DNA from: an uncultured Bacteroidia bacterium
GTDB taxonomy: Bacteria; Bacteroidota; Bacteroidia; Bacteroidales; Prolixibacteraceae
DNA: 63,158 nt
Reading direction: 5' to 3'
Assembly (NCBI GenBank): GCA_903834845.1
Contig: CAILKW010000027.1
Span: forward strand, 1 to 63,158
Of the stretch, positions 6,555-15,980 are shown in pieces. The notes under the pieces are model-generated. The model saw only the letters and a program-made list of their open reading frames with translations. It had not been told where the DNA came from and did no database searches. The translations under genes and the position numbers were made by a program. The first letter of the stretch is position 1. Every line of letters starts with the position of its first letter.

Positions 6555-6564
6555 TAGCTATCTA

Positions 6565-6778
6565 TTACCGAACTTGGTAGCCGGAAAATCCAATCTCGTT
6601 TTTAGCATTTTCGATGAATCGCTCGGCCAAGTTTCTGCCACACTGAAAAAAAGCATATTCTTTTGCAGTGTAATCGGTAATTGTCAAACAGTTCAATAAT
6701 TATTTCACCTCCGTGGTCAAAACAAATAGGTAGTACAAAATTAAATGCCTCTGTAAATACTTTGCTACTCTTACTCAT
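6565..6778 (-). pseudogene. Transposase-like remnant (frameshifted)
   Basis: A minus-strand ATG at 6778 (MSKSSKVFTEAFNF..) leads into a frame that must shift once to reach 'YAFFQCGRNLAERFIENAKNEIGFSGYQVR' and a TAA at 6565-6567. The second part resembles the C-terminal 'RxxxExxFExAKxExGxxxYxVR' signature of IS4/IS701-like DDE transposases. The first part I cannot place. It is therefore a short, broken relic rather than a working gene. The rest of the gap up to 6966 shows nothing further. Confidence 0.35.
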
Positions 6779-6966
6779 TAATACTGATAAATATATACGT
6801 TTTTCAACTTAAACAGTGTTTTAAATTTTGGGCAGTATTATACTATTGCACATCGCCGCTAAAATTCACTTTAAATTAAAACAACCAAAAGTGCTAAAGT
6901 CTATAACATGCAACATACTTTCAAGTTATAAAGAAAATGAATAAAAGCTAAAGCCACTCTGCTAAA

Positions 6967-9543
6967 TTATTTTGCACTTTCGATTGCTTTGTGAAAGGAT
7001 AACCGCTGTGGCTCACCGGCTTCGGCATAGTAATTCACTCCTTCGCGTTTGGCAATTGCACAAAACTTGTCGTAAGTGCCATCATACCTGGCAAATATAG
7101 GGGTTCGTTTGCATTTTAGGTATAAAACAGGCAACGAGGCCATTTCAACACGATGCAGTAATTCTTCGTTATCAGCAACTTTTTCAGCTTCTTCAAATAT
7201 TTTAATTGACTCATTAACAAAATTTTCTGAAAAAATAGGATCGTCAGGTGATAACCCGAGATGAATGTGTGTTTTGGGGTTGATACGCCCTTGAACCAAA
7301 TCGAAATACTGTCTTACGAATTTTCCCGCTCTACCGTAGTAGCCATACATAAAATCGGTGATAACATTTTCAACATTGCAATCGGGGTTCCAGAGTAGGC
7401 GCGAAATAAGATAAGCTTTGAGTTCGGAAAATTCGCCTCCCCGACTCTGGTAAGCTGCTTGTTCCATTATGCCAATTGCATTGTTTTCGCTAAGTGTTTT
7501 AATATTTGACTGAAGAACGCTGAAATTTGGGTAAGGCATGACGTAATGACTGAAATTCACAACATAATCCCAAATATAAAGGTGAGGAGCCAAAGCCGAC
7601 CAGTTTTTAAGGTCTGCGAGGAAAGATTGGTTATCGGGACATGTTTTGAAATCATGGGCAAAACAACATTCGATACTGCACAACCTGACAACTACGTTAT
7701 TTCGTGGTCGAATTGATTTTGGAGGAGTGCGGGTGTATTGGTATGCTAAAGTGCCGATATATTTGTCAGGAAATTCCTTTTCTACCGATTCCGCAACCTG
7801 ATTCACGAACCAAATCATCAAACCGGATTCGGCACCTTCTTTTTTAACAATTGCCTGGCACTTTTCACACTGACAAGGATTATACCAATCGTTTTGAGAC
7901 ACATCGTAGATCAGATATTCAGGAGTTTCGCGAATCTGTTTTTTAATCCTTTCGGTAATGATTTTCAAAACATCTGTATTGGAAAGACATAATTGTGCCC
8001 GCTCAAAAAGACGTTTGCCATCAATAAGACTATAATATTCCGGGTGTTTTTTGAAAAATTCCTCAGGAGGCATCAGAGGAAAAAAGGTATGGACTGCCCA
8101 GTAACTTTCTACTCCTCCCGGTTGATCTTTGAATCCGGCGAATCCAAGAGTACCGTTCATTCTGTTCCTTGCAGCCCAAATAGGATCGAAAGCCTCGAAA
8201 TAAAAGTCATTACGTACCCTGATACCCGGTTTTTCGGAGTGATCTAACCAGCAAAAACTGAATTTATCTTTTTCGGGGATAACACTAACTCCCGGAGTGT
8301 ACCACCTGCAACCAAGTTCATTCTCAAGAAAAGCCATAACTCCGTACATGCTGCCACGTATCTTTCCGCCGTAAATTAACAGATCGGAACCAGAGCTACA
8401 ATATCTAAACGACTCATCCTTATCTGAAGGAGCATTTTCACCTGTTTTTGCTTTGATTATATCATTGTATCCAATTACAATCTTAGGCCCTTTATATAAT
8501 TCATCATAATCAATGATGGGCAATTCAGCATCGCTTATCTCCTTAAGCCAATGCTGCAATTCTTTAGCTGCCCACTTTTCTGATTCGGATGCACCAGTGC
8601 CGACAACAATTCTATAATCTGTTTTATTTCCTGAAAATAGGGTAAATTCTTTCCGTTTACCCGCAAAAAATGAAAAGTTTTGCCGAATTATTTCTCCGCT
8701 TTTTAAAATGATTTCCATTGAACCATTATACAATTGATAGTTATCGGATCCTAAGCTAATTTTCCTTATGAAATCAGTAGTAAACAACTCTTTTAATACC
8801 GGCTGATTCCGGTGGTTCACAATTTCTATTCTCAGGTTTTTAACCAATTGTTGCAATATTGTAGAGGAGAATTTCGAACCAATAAGCGCCTCGCCATTTT
8901 CACCTGTTTTTATTGAAAAAAGTTCACCTCGTTCAGCAATGGTTGCAGTTGTAAAAGGAAGCAGCCGAACACAGAAACCCCAGCGATTACCTCGCTCTTC
9001 TATTTTTAGAAGTAGTGAATTCTTCCCTTTTGTAAGAAGAACCGGAATCATGTCGTCATCAGCAACAAGACCGCGTGCTTGTCCGTAATCCCAAATATTC
9101 AATCCGTTAACCCAAAGTTTTCCACCGTCATTTGTTCCGAGGCTGATATACCAAATTTTGGACTCATCTGACTGAATTTCTGTATAAGCATAAGCAAACA
9201 CAGGTGCCTCTTTTGACACAGCTTTATCGAGGTCAATTATGGAATCCTTCGAATTGTATAACTTCCATTTGGCAGACCCTTTACCATAATTAACTACATC
9301 ACCAGGTTTTACCAGAAGGTTTTGTTCGCTGCCAGCTTTTACCAGATAGTCGGTGTTGAAGCCGATCAGATGACCATCTGATTCAGAAGCATCTTTTGGT
9401 TCTTTAATCGGAATTGGGCCACAAAGTAACCAAGTTTTTATCCATTGACCGGGGATAATCGGTTGCGGGATTAATTGCTGCGCATTAGTTTTTTCTACAA
9501 AAAACAGAGCAACAAAAAAGATGATAAATAATGTTCTGATCAT
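6967..9543 (-). CDS. DUF4838-family secreted glycan-active protein
   Basis: An 858-residue protein with an N-terminal signal peptide (about 1-22, ending KTNAQQ). An N-terminal beta-rich region is followed by a zincin-like domain of the alpha-glucuronidase/hexosaminidase kind ('WAAKELQHWLKEISDAELPI', then 'IYGGKIRGSMYGVMAFLENELGCRWYTPG', about residues 320-415). The rest is a TIM-barrel DUF4838 region with a CxxC-type pair in 'NPCQCEKCQ'. DUF4838 proteins are common in Bacteroidota and Planctomycetota polysaccharide loci; no reaction is established to my knowledge. It is the last gene of a minus-strand cluster starting at 14795, with 27 bp to the gene before it. Confidence 0.75.
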   Translation of the reverse strand: MIRTLFIIFFVALFFVEKTNAQQLIPQPIIPGQWIKTWLLCGPIPIKEPKDASESDGHLIGFNTDYLVKAGSEQNLLVKPGDVVNYGKGSAKWKLYNSKDSIIDLDKAVSKEAPVFAYAYTEIQSDESKIWYISLGTNDGGKLWVNGLNIWDYGQARGLVADDDMIPVLLTKGKNSLLLKIEERGNRWGFCVRLLPFTTATIAERGELFSIKTGENGEALIGSKFSSTILQQLVKNLRIEIVNHRNQPVLKELFTTDFIRKISLGSDNYQLYNGSMEIILKSGEIIRQNFSFFAGKRKEFTLFSGNKTDYRIVVGTGASESEKWAAKELQHWLKEISDAELPIIDYDELYKGPKIVIGYNDIIKAKTGENAPSDKDESFRYCSSGSDLLIYGGKIRGSMYGVMAFLENELGCRWYTPGVSVIPEKDKFSFCWLDHSEKPGIRVRNDFYFEAFDPIWAARNRMNGTLGFAGFKDQPGGVESYWAVHTFFPLMPPEEFFKKHPEYYSLIDGKRLFERAQLCLSNTDVLKIITERIKKQIRETPEYLIYDVSQNDWYNPCQCEKCQAIVKKEGAESGLMIWFVNQVAESVEKEFPDKYIGTLAYQYTRTPPKSIRPRNNVVVRLCSIECCFAHDFKTCPDNQSFLADLKNWSALAPHLYIWDYVVNFSHYVMPYPNFSVLQSNIKTLSENNAIGIMEQAAYQSRGGEFSELKAYLISRLLWNPDCNVENVITDFMYGYYGRAGKFVRQYFDLVQGRINPKTHIHLGLSPDDPIFSENFVNESIKIFEEAEKVADNEELLHRVEMASLPVLYLKCKRTPIFARYDGTYDKFCAIAKREGVNYYAEAGEPQRLSFHKAIESAK

Positions 9544-9570
9544 TTGATGTGTTTTTAAGTTTGATCGTTT

Positions 9571-10449
9571 CTATTTTTCGCTATGGAGTAAAGATTCAAG
9601 GTTTAATTTCTTCCAGCCTTTAATTTCTTCCAAGTCTATAAGTTCCACTTTTCGAAATTCCACCGGATGACTTTCAGCCTGAAGTGCAATGTATCCACTC
9701 TTCAAAGGTGTCCCATCTTTTTTTATCCAATCATCGGAATTGGCAACATGTGCTTTTTCCCAATTGTTATTTGCGTTTACAAATCCACCACCAATTTTGG
9801 GCTTCCAATAGGAAAGTACTTTCTCTCCGTTTACATAGTGATGAATAATTGAATCACCCAGAACTATAACATCCACAGTAACCCACTGATCGCCATCATA
9901 GGTTTTGGCGGAAGACTCCAGAATATGATCAGTAAAAGTTTTTCCCTTAACCTCTACTGTTGTTCCGGGTGTACATAAATTGGCTGTTGAACGGGGGCCT
10001 TTCCCTAACCCACCTAAAAATTGAACTTCGAGACTAACAGGAAAACTTTGGTGAAGTCCCATACTTGCGGCAGATTGTGAATGAATCATGACACCACTAT
10101 TTCTGATATTCCATGTTTCGCCACCTTTAAGTTGTTCGCCTACAAAGCGATATTCAACACGAAGAATATAATTAGAATATGGTGTTTTGTAATAGATATG
10201 ACCATATTCGCCATTAAATTTATCGAACTGATCGTAGCTCACTTTTAATATTCCGTTCTCAACGCGAAAAATATTTTTAAAATTTACATTTATCGGTGAG
10301 TCAGTGATTTTTATATCCCAGTTTTTAAGGTTTTTACCATTAAAGATTGGTTTCCATTTGTATTTCTCATCATTTCTTTGTGCCATTACTGAAAAAAACA
10401 TCAAAATAATCATGAAGATTATACAACTTCGTTTTAAAAATAGATTCAT
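9571..10449 (-). CDS. DUF1080 protein (3-keto-glycoside hydrolase family)
   Basis: A 292-residue secreted protein (signal peptide about 1-23). The mature start 'WKPIFNGKNLKNWDIK' and the concanavalin-like core with 'GHIYYKTPYSNYILRVEYRF', 'RNSGVMIHSQS' and 'SLEVQFLGG' define DUF1080 (PF06439). Members in Bacteroides have been shown to hydrolyse 3-keto-glycosides made by an oxidoreductase. The cluster also holds a Gfo/Idh/MocA gene, the right partner family, but that copy is broken (12974-13423). It ends with 'GYIALQAESHPVEFRKVELIDL', the usual final strand. It is 12 bp downstream of the glucuronidase-like gene, so the genes form one transcript. Confidence 0.82.
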   Translation of the reverse strand: MNLFLKRSCIIFMIILMFFSVMAQRNDEKYKWKPIFNGKNLKNWDIKITDSPINVNFKNIFRVENGILKVSYDQFDKFNGEYGHIYYKTPYSNYILRVEYRFVGEQLKGGETWNIRNSGVMIHSQSAASMGLHQSFPVSLEVQFLGGLGKGPRSTANLCTPGTTVEVKGKTFTDHILESSAKTYDGDQWVTVDVIVLGDSIIHHYVNGEKVLSYWKPKIGGGFVNANNNWEKAHVANSDDWIKKDGTPLKSGYIALQAESHPVEFRKVELIDLEEIKGWKKLNLESLLHSEK

Positions 10450-10461
10450 GTTATTATAATT

Positions 10462-12897
10462 TTAGTTTTTTATTAACCAAATTTCAGCTACCTGCGAACC
10501 GCGTTCACCTTCGCCACCGTCATCCTGTCCGCAAGTCCACTTAAATTCAACTTTACCATCAGATGTAACTTCTTTAGGGAGCTGGAATTCAAAAAGAGGT
10601 TTTATACCCATGCGAATATAATTATGAATTGTTACGCCATCGGCAGCGAGTTTCATATTTGACCGGAACCGCCCGGTATAAGCAATTCTTAAAGTATATG
10701 AAGCATTACGATCCAGATTGTCATATTCCATTTCCAAAGGTGTATCATAGAGTGTATTAATCTGATTCATCCATGCTAAAGGAGTAGTTTGGCCTTCAAA
10801 ACCTTTTGCAACAACTTCATGTACCCAGTCAACTCCACTTAATCCAACTCCGAAGCTTACCCGTGGTGATTCGAGACTTCCAGGGTCTTCTTTCCATGTT
10901 TTTTTTGCTTTGATCCGTTTCCAAGCTGTAGGATTGCCAAAATTATCGTAAAAGCCACCTAATCCGGGATCGGTACGATGAAGCATTTTATCAATTGCAG
11001 CCAGTCTTTCAGGTTCTTTACTCAACTTTTCGATTTTGTTAAGCTGATCTAAAATCCATAAGGCATCGTTAAGGGGAATATTAATATTATCAATAAAATT
11101 ACCCCTTCCACCTGCTGCATGGTGTTTCGAAATAGTAAGCTGGGCACCAAAACTACGAAACAGAGAATCAGCAAGTGCTACACAACGCTGCTTTAATTCA
11201 GGAGATACGGGATTTTCAAAGGCTAAAGACAACGTTGTTCGTGCTTCTGAAATTGCAGAATTTGAACCTGATAAATTTGCACATTCAAGAATATTTCTTG
11301 CCTGTCGTTCAAGATATGTTTCATAGATCAATCGCCTTTGTATATAAGCATCGAAATATGCTCTAATCAATCCACTTTGAAACCGCGGATTACTTAAAAC
11401 GGAATTATCAGCCTTTTCTTCCATTTCCTGCCATTGTTGCAGAGTCCGTTGTACTTGTTCGTTTGACAAAAGAGGCCCATTAATATTCCGTTCCAATGCC
11501 ATTAATCCTTGTGCGACATTTTCTGCGTAATCATTTCCGATAAAATATCGTGAATAATCACGAAGAGTTTCAATTACCGGAGTGGAGGGATTCCAATCCT
11601 GATCGCTCCACACAAATTTATTCACATCATCGTTGGTTCCTTCCGAATAGCTAATACTGCCCTGTGACAAGTGGGCATACAGGTTATGAATATATTTTTC
11701 ATCCTCAGGTCGCGGATTAATACATTCACGTCCTAATGTCATAGCATAGGCAATATCCCAGTCGGGAACGGGGTACTGGCAACTAATGCTGTGTGTTATG
11801 TCGGGATATAGCCTTATTGGTACAGAAGGCTTTATCAGTTTTTTCACTTCAGGAAGGGGTGTTTTTATCCACGGACCGTAAACGACCCCACCGAACCAAT
11901 TATATTGTCGGTTCACATGTTCATAAAATTTACTATACCATTCTTTGCTTGGTTTAAATGCCTGAGGTGAAACCCATATTTTTGCATTAGGATGGTATTT
12001 TTTTAGAACAACAGCTACTTTAGCAAGCCAGCCAAAAAGCGCATCGGGTTCGAGGTCGCCAGGGTCGCCTCCTGGAACAAACAAAGCATCAAGTTTAGGT
12101 AAAACCATGAAAACTTGATCCCGCTCTTCCAATTCTTTTTTTATTGAATCGAGAGAGGTGTAATCACTGCACATATTAGGATACCACATCCAAACATCCA
12201 TACCATAAGCTTTGCAAATACGCGATTGCTCTTCGATCATTTTTATCGCAGGTAGTTTCATGTGGATGCTTGAAAAATCATCGTCAGTTCGTGGCGGCAT
12301 AATCTCTATGCTGTTTGCACCAAAAATGGCCAGATCTCGAATGTAACTGTCATATTGAGCAACACTCCACGCATCATAAGCATTTGTCTTTGGGCGATAA
12401 CCCATCTGATGACCCCGAATAGGATATACAGGGGAAGAAGATATGGATATATTTTCAGGAACTAAAACCAAATTGTTTTTTAACACCATTTTTCGTAGAA
12501 GCCAGCCAACTCCGTAAAGAACACCACGCCCATCATGACCAACAATTACTAAGGTTTTATTCTCAAGGAGGGCAATTTTGAAGCCATCTTTAGCTGTTCC
12601 CGGCAGTTTAGCAATAGCGGCTTTGTAGCTATTGGGGAAATTATCTATTTGTCCATCAACACCAACTACAATACTTTGGGTGCTATAACCGATAATTTTG
12701 TCACTGACTGGAAATAATATGTTGCAGCGTTTCTGAATTTCTTCCTGTAAAACCTGAACTGCTTTTTGCAATTGAACATTACTTTTGTCGGATAGAAAAA
12801 TAGTCGCCTTTGAAAAGTCGGAAAGCTGTGCAGTCAGTGCACCGGAAATAAAAATATAGCAAAACAAAATTGCAGAAATTCGTTTGTAGCTGATCAT
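10462..12897 (-). CDS. Secreted alpha-glucuronidase-like glycoside hydrolase
   Basis: An 811-residue protein with a signal peptide (about 1-23). Residues about 30-150 form the zincin-like N-terminal domain shared by GH67, GH115, GH84 and GH20 ('GRGVLYGVGWLLRKMV'). The barrel follows ('PIRGHQMGYRPKTNAYDAWSVAQYDSYIRDLAIFGANSIEIMPP', about 158-200; acidic 'DALFVPGGDPGDLEPD' around 270-290). I cannot assign one GH family or name the catalytic pair; alpha-glucuronidase or hexosaminidase-like action are the natural guesses. It lies in a cluster of glycan-processing genes, 76 bp after the broken GH109-like fragment. Confidence 0.65.
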   Translation of the reverse strand: MISYKRISAILFCYIFISGALTAQLSDFSKATIFLSDKSNVQLQKAVQVLQEEIQKRCNILFPVSDKIIGYSTQSIVVGVDGQIDNFPNSYKAAIAKLPGTAKDGFKIALLENKTLVIVGHDGRGVLYGVGWLLRKMVLKNNLVLVPENISISSSPVYPIRGHQMGYRPKTNAYDAWSVAQYDSYIRDLAIFGANSIEIMPPRTDDDFSSIHMKLPAIKMIEEQSRICKAYGMDVWMWYPNMCSDYTSLDSIKKELEERDQVFMVLPKLDALFVPGGDPGDLEPDALFGWLAKVAVVLKKYHPNAKIWVSPQAFKPSKEWYSKFYEHVNRQYNWFGGVVYGPWIKTPLPEVKKLIKPSVPIRLYPDITHSISCQYPVPDWDIAYAMTLGRECINPRPEDEKYIHNLYAHLSQGSISYSEGTNDDVNKFVWSDQDWNPSTPVIETLRDYSRYFIGNDYAENVAQGLMALERNINGPLLSNEQVQRTLQQWQEMEEKADNSVLSNPRFQSGLIRAYFDAYIQRRLIYETYLERQARNILECANLSGSNSAISEARTTLSLAFENPVSPELKQRCVALADSLFRSFGAQLTISKHHAAGGRGNFIDNINIPLNDALWILDQLNKIEKLSKEPERLAAIDKMLHRTDPGLGGFYDNFGNPTAWKRIKAKKTWKEDPGSLESPRVSFGVGLSGVDWVHEVVAKGFEGQTTPLAWMNQINTLYDTPLEMEYDNLDRNASYTLRIAYTGRFRSNMKLAADGVTIHNYIRMGIKPLFEFQLPKEVTSDGKVEFKWTCGQDDGGEGERGSQVAEIWLIKN

Positions 12898-12973
12898 AAA
12901 ATCAATTTGAGTAATTATTTCTTAAAATTGCTTTATTGTTAGGATGATTGGGTTTTCTATTCACTTTCGTTTA

Positions 12974-13423
12974 TTAAGCGTTATTTGCAGCTTTTACACC
13001 TGTTGTACCTCCGCCTTTCAGCTTAAGCTCAATTGGAGCATTTGTTTTCCATGCGCCATAAGTAAAGTCGGGTATATCTAATGAGTTGTACCGGTTTGAA
13101 ACCGACTTTTCGCTCAATGGAGAAATTGAACTCCATAGAGCTGCATCATAAACATTTTTAGAAATCCGGTCTGGTTCGGGATATTTGCAGACAATTCCCT
13201 TTGTGCCGCTTACGAGATGACTTCGCGAATATGGTTTTGGACTTGTAACATCGTGCTGTATCATATTGGTATGACCTTTAAAAGTGCGGACAATAACCGT
13301 GGTTATATTTCCCCGATATTGTTTCACTGCAAATTTGTTGTAAAAACTGTCTTTTGCGGACAGTTGGTTTGCCATTTGTTCTATGAGAAAATCAGCTGAC
13401 GACATCGAAGTGAGATATTCCAT
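12974..13423 (-). pseudogene. Gfo/Idh/MocA (GH109-like) oxidoreductase, C-terminal fragment
   Basis: The 149-residue frame begins inside a conserved block: 'MEYLTSMSS..', 'YRGNITTVIVRTFKGHTNMIQHDVTSPKPYSRSHLVSGTKG' and 'WKTNAPIELKLKGGGTTGV' are pieces of the C-terminal half of GH109-type Gfo/Idh/MocA proteins. The entire N-terminal Rossmann NAD-binding domain (about 250-300 residues) and the signal peptide are missing. The segment normally found between 'KYPEP' and the final strands also looks deleted. It starts 13 bp after the PqaA-like gene. Without the cofactor domain it cannot be active. The reading frame has stayed open, so the loss may be recent. Confidence 0.75.
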
Positions 13424-13436
13424 CTGATAGCGGCGA

Positions 13437-14795
13437 TTAATGTCTATTAGCTAACAGTTTTTTGTCATTTGCAACATACATTCTTGTACTTTGCGTATAA
13501 TCGTCACCGAAAGTGGCTTTGTATTTTAAATCTATATAGAACGCTTTAAAGCCAGATTCAGGAATTTTAATTTCGGCTGTAATTTCAGCTTTATTTGATA
13601 TATCCAAGCCTTTATCAAACCATTTTTCATCTCTGAAATCCTGATCTTTAGAGTCAGCAAACCAAATAGTTGCATCTAAAAGTAATTCAGGTGTAGTTTT
13701 CACCTTAATGGTAATAATTCCATTCGTTTCGGAAACAGTATAATTACAGATTGGGTATTTTCCATTTGTTATTGTCGTTCCTAAAAATGCGCTTAAAGTG
13801 GCGAAGGCTTTTTTTCTATCACCCAGGTCATGTGCCGCGTTAGGGGTGTAGCAAATATGATTATCACCAGGAATACTGTCTATATAGTTTTTTACAGCGT
13901 CTGATGGCCAGTACGGATCATTTGTTCCCATGAAGATCATCTTAGGCATTGTTAAGGTTTTTCGATATGAGTATGGATCAATCATCTTTGTCAGGTCGTT
14001 GCCTCCGGGTGTGCCTAACTGCTGAGCAATTCCCAATTTCACATAATCCTCGATTTCAATACTATAGTCACCCCAGACTACTTTCTGATAATCAATATTT
14101 ACGGGCATATTCAGTACGTCAATTACCATTGGACCAATAGCTTTCACACGGTTATCGTTTGCTCCGGTTAACCAGGTTGTCCAACCCCGTTTGGAGGCTC
14201 CGGAAACAACAAAATGATTAACTTTTCTTTTAATTTCCTTTCTCGAAAATTTTTGAACAATATCCATTGCTCTGATCGCACTTTTCGTCATCGGAAACAA
14301 CAGAGGCCATGTAAAATCGTGATCGCTAAGGTAATTATGTAGTGTATATGAAATTAAGGCATCTTCAGTGAGATCGTCGTACAAAGGTTGATTAGGCACC
14401 TGCCAGAGTAAGGCAACAACAGTCATATTTGTGGTTGCCAGTTTACTTAAGGAAGTCGTGAGCTCCTCATCCCATTTATGAGTATTAGGCTTACCGTCTT
14501 TTAAACTACCTCCAGTGATAAATAATAAAGCATCATTATATTTCAAAATATCAGGAACAATAATGAACATTTCATGATTCCAAAAAATGCCTCGCCATTG
14601 CTGCGAGGTAAATAAAATGCGATACAAGGTGACGCCTTCACTCTTTTTTTTATCCTGAACCTCCCATTTGAAAGATTTATCGGAATTATGAAGGTAGGCT
14701 TGTAGGGCTGTCTCAGGGGTGACAGGTTTGCGTGGATTCGCAAATATAATCGTTGCAGAAAAAACAAAAACAAATAATGTATTTATTAATCTCAT
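13437..14795 (-). CDS. PqaA-like (PhoPQ-activated pathogenicity-related) alpha/beta hydrolase
   Basis: A 452-residue protein with a signal peptide (about 1-19, ending IIFAN). It belongs to the PhoPQ_related family (PF10142): 'TPETALQAYL' at the mature start, then 'WNHEMFIIVP' and 'ALLFITGGS'. The nucleophile elbow GASKRGW has Ser201, and 'PKMIFMGTNDPYWPSDAVKNYIDSIPG' and 'AAHDLG' supply the likely Asp and His. Biochemical function is poorly known; the fold suggests an esterase or peptidase. It is the first gene of the minus-strand cluster running to 6967. Confidence 0.82.
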   Translation of the reverse strand: MRLINTLFVFVFSATIIFANPRKPVTPETALQAYLHNSDKSFKWEVQDKKKSEGVTLYRILFTSQQWRGIFWNHEMFIIVPDILKYNDALLFITGGSLKDGKPNTHKWDEELTTSLSKLATTNMTVVALLWQVPNQPLYDDLTEDALISYTLHNYLSDHDFTWPLLFPMTKSAIRAMDIVQKFSRKEIKRKVNHFVVSGASKRGWTTWLTGANDNRVKAIGPMVIDVLNMPVNIDYQKVVWGDYSIEIEDYVKLGIAQQLGTPGGNDLTKMIDPYSYRKTLTMPKMIFMGTNDPYWPSDAVKNYIDSIPGDNHICYTPNAAHDLGDRKKAFATLSAFLGTTITNGKYPICNYTVSETNGIITIKVKTTPELLLDATIWFADSKDQDFRDEKWFDKGLDISNKAEITAEIKIPESGFKAFYIDLKYKATFGDDYTQSTRMYVANDKKLLANRH

Positions 14796-14815
14796 GATAA
14801 AAGAGTAATTAATCT

Positions 14816-14974
14816 TAATTTTTAGTTTCCAAATTAGTTAAATCGTAAAAGCAACTTTGGGTGGTTGTAATATAGAAAGTCTTTGCTGCAATATCGCCAT
14901 TTTGAATTATTTCAAATCCACCTTTTCCTGCCAATTGTAAGGTTTTGAATACTATTCTATCTTTACTATCAAAC
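14816..14974 (-). pseudogene. Unidentified 3' gene remnant
   Basis: Between the PqaA-like gene and the phosphate transporter the minus strand has 52 sense codons ending in TAA at 14816-14818, with no start codon (reads 'GGFEIIQNGDIAAKTFYITTTQSCFYDL' in part). It looks like the end of a beta-rich secreted protein left by deletion. I cannot assign a family. Confidence 0.3.
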
Positions 14975-14975
14975 C

Positions 14976-15980
14976 TCAGCCTAAAAAAGTATTAACTATA
15001 TAAAAGCAAATCATTCCAACAATTGCAGAGGCAGGAAGCGTCAGAACCCATGCAATCACCATCTGACCGGCGACACCCCATCGCACTGCAGTGAATCGTT
15101 TTGATGAACCAACTCCGAGGATGGAGGAAGAAAAAACATGAGTAGTGCTAATAGGAGCACCCATCAAAGAGGCAGAGATTATCACGAGTGAGGAAGAAGT
15201 CTCAGCGGCAAATCCGTGTATTGGCTCCATTTTGAAAATCTTTTTTCCCATAGTTTTGATAATTTTCCAACCCCCATTTGCTGTACCTATAGCCATTGCA
15301 AGTGCACAAATTACCTTAACCCAAAAAGGAACCTCAATTGTTGGTATTTTATTAAACAGGAATAAAGCAAGAGTAATGATACCCATTGTTTTTTGTCCAT
15401 CGTTGCTGCCATGGCTTAATGCCATAAATCCGGAAGCGATAACTTGTAATCGCCTGAACATTTTGTTCATTTTTCGCGGATTAAGTTTACATGTAATCCA
15501 AGCCAAGGCCAGCATCAAAAGATACCCGCCAATAAAACCGGCTAAAGGAGAAAAGAACAGTGGTATTATAACTTTATCAAGTATGGAACCGAACTGCAAA
15601 GTATCCCATCCTTTGTAAGCAATTGCAGCCCCAATAAGGCCTCCTATCAGTGCATGTGACGATGAGGATGGAAGTCCGAAATACCACGTAATCAGATTCC
15701 ATAATATTGCTCCCAGCAAAGCAGCCAATATAATGGTTTGACAACCGGCAATAATCTCAGGGTTTACTATGCCCTTTCCGATTGTAGAAGCCACGTGAGT
15801 TCCAACAAAAGCTCCGACAAAGTTCAATGCGGCAGCCATAGTAACAGCCTGTAAAGGCGAAACAACCTTTGTTGAAACAATGGTTGCGATTGCATTAGCA
15901 CTGTCATGCACGCCATTGGTATAATCAAATACAATAGCAATGACAATGATCAAGACCAACAGTACAGGTATATCAGGCAT
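14976..15980 (-). CDS. pit: PiT-family inorganic phosphate transporter
   Basis: A 334-residue membrane protein with about ten helices. The two PHO-4 signatures are visible: 'YTNGVHDSANAIATIVSTKVVSP' near the N-terminus and 'LSHGSNDGQKTMGIITLAL' past the middle; 'FGLPSSSSHALIGGLIGAA' and 'GAPISTTHVFSSSILGVG' are the usual repeat cores. It imports metal phosphate with protons or sodium. The length is that of the short bacterial form without a large loop. It starts 8 bp inside the end of the DUF47 gene, so the pair is translationally coupled. Confidence 0.93.
   Translation of the reverse strand: MPDIPVLLVLIIVIAIVFDYTNGVHDSANAIATIVSTKVVSPLQAVTMAAALNFVGAFVGTHVASTIGKGIVNPEIIAGCQTIILAALLGAILWNLITWYFGLPSSSSHALIGGLIGAAIAYKGWDTLQFGSILDKVIIPLFFSPLAGFIGGYLLMLALAWITCKLNPRKMNKMFRRLQVIASGFMALSHGSNDGQKTMGIITLALFLFNKIPTIEVPFWVKVICALAMAIGTANGGWKIIKTMGKKIFKMEPIHGFAAETSSSLVIISASLMGAPISTTHVFSSSILGVGSSKRFTAVRWGVAGQMVIAWVLTLPASAIVGMICFYIVNTFLG

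Noticed and set aside
15145..15618. Plus-strand 157-residue frame antisense to pit
   Set aside because: Mirror of transporter helices; no independent evidence.
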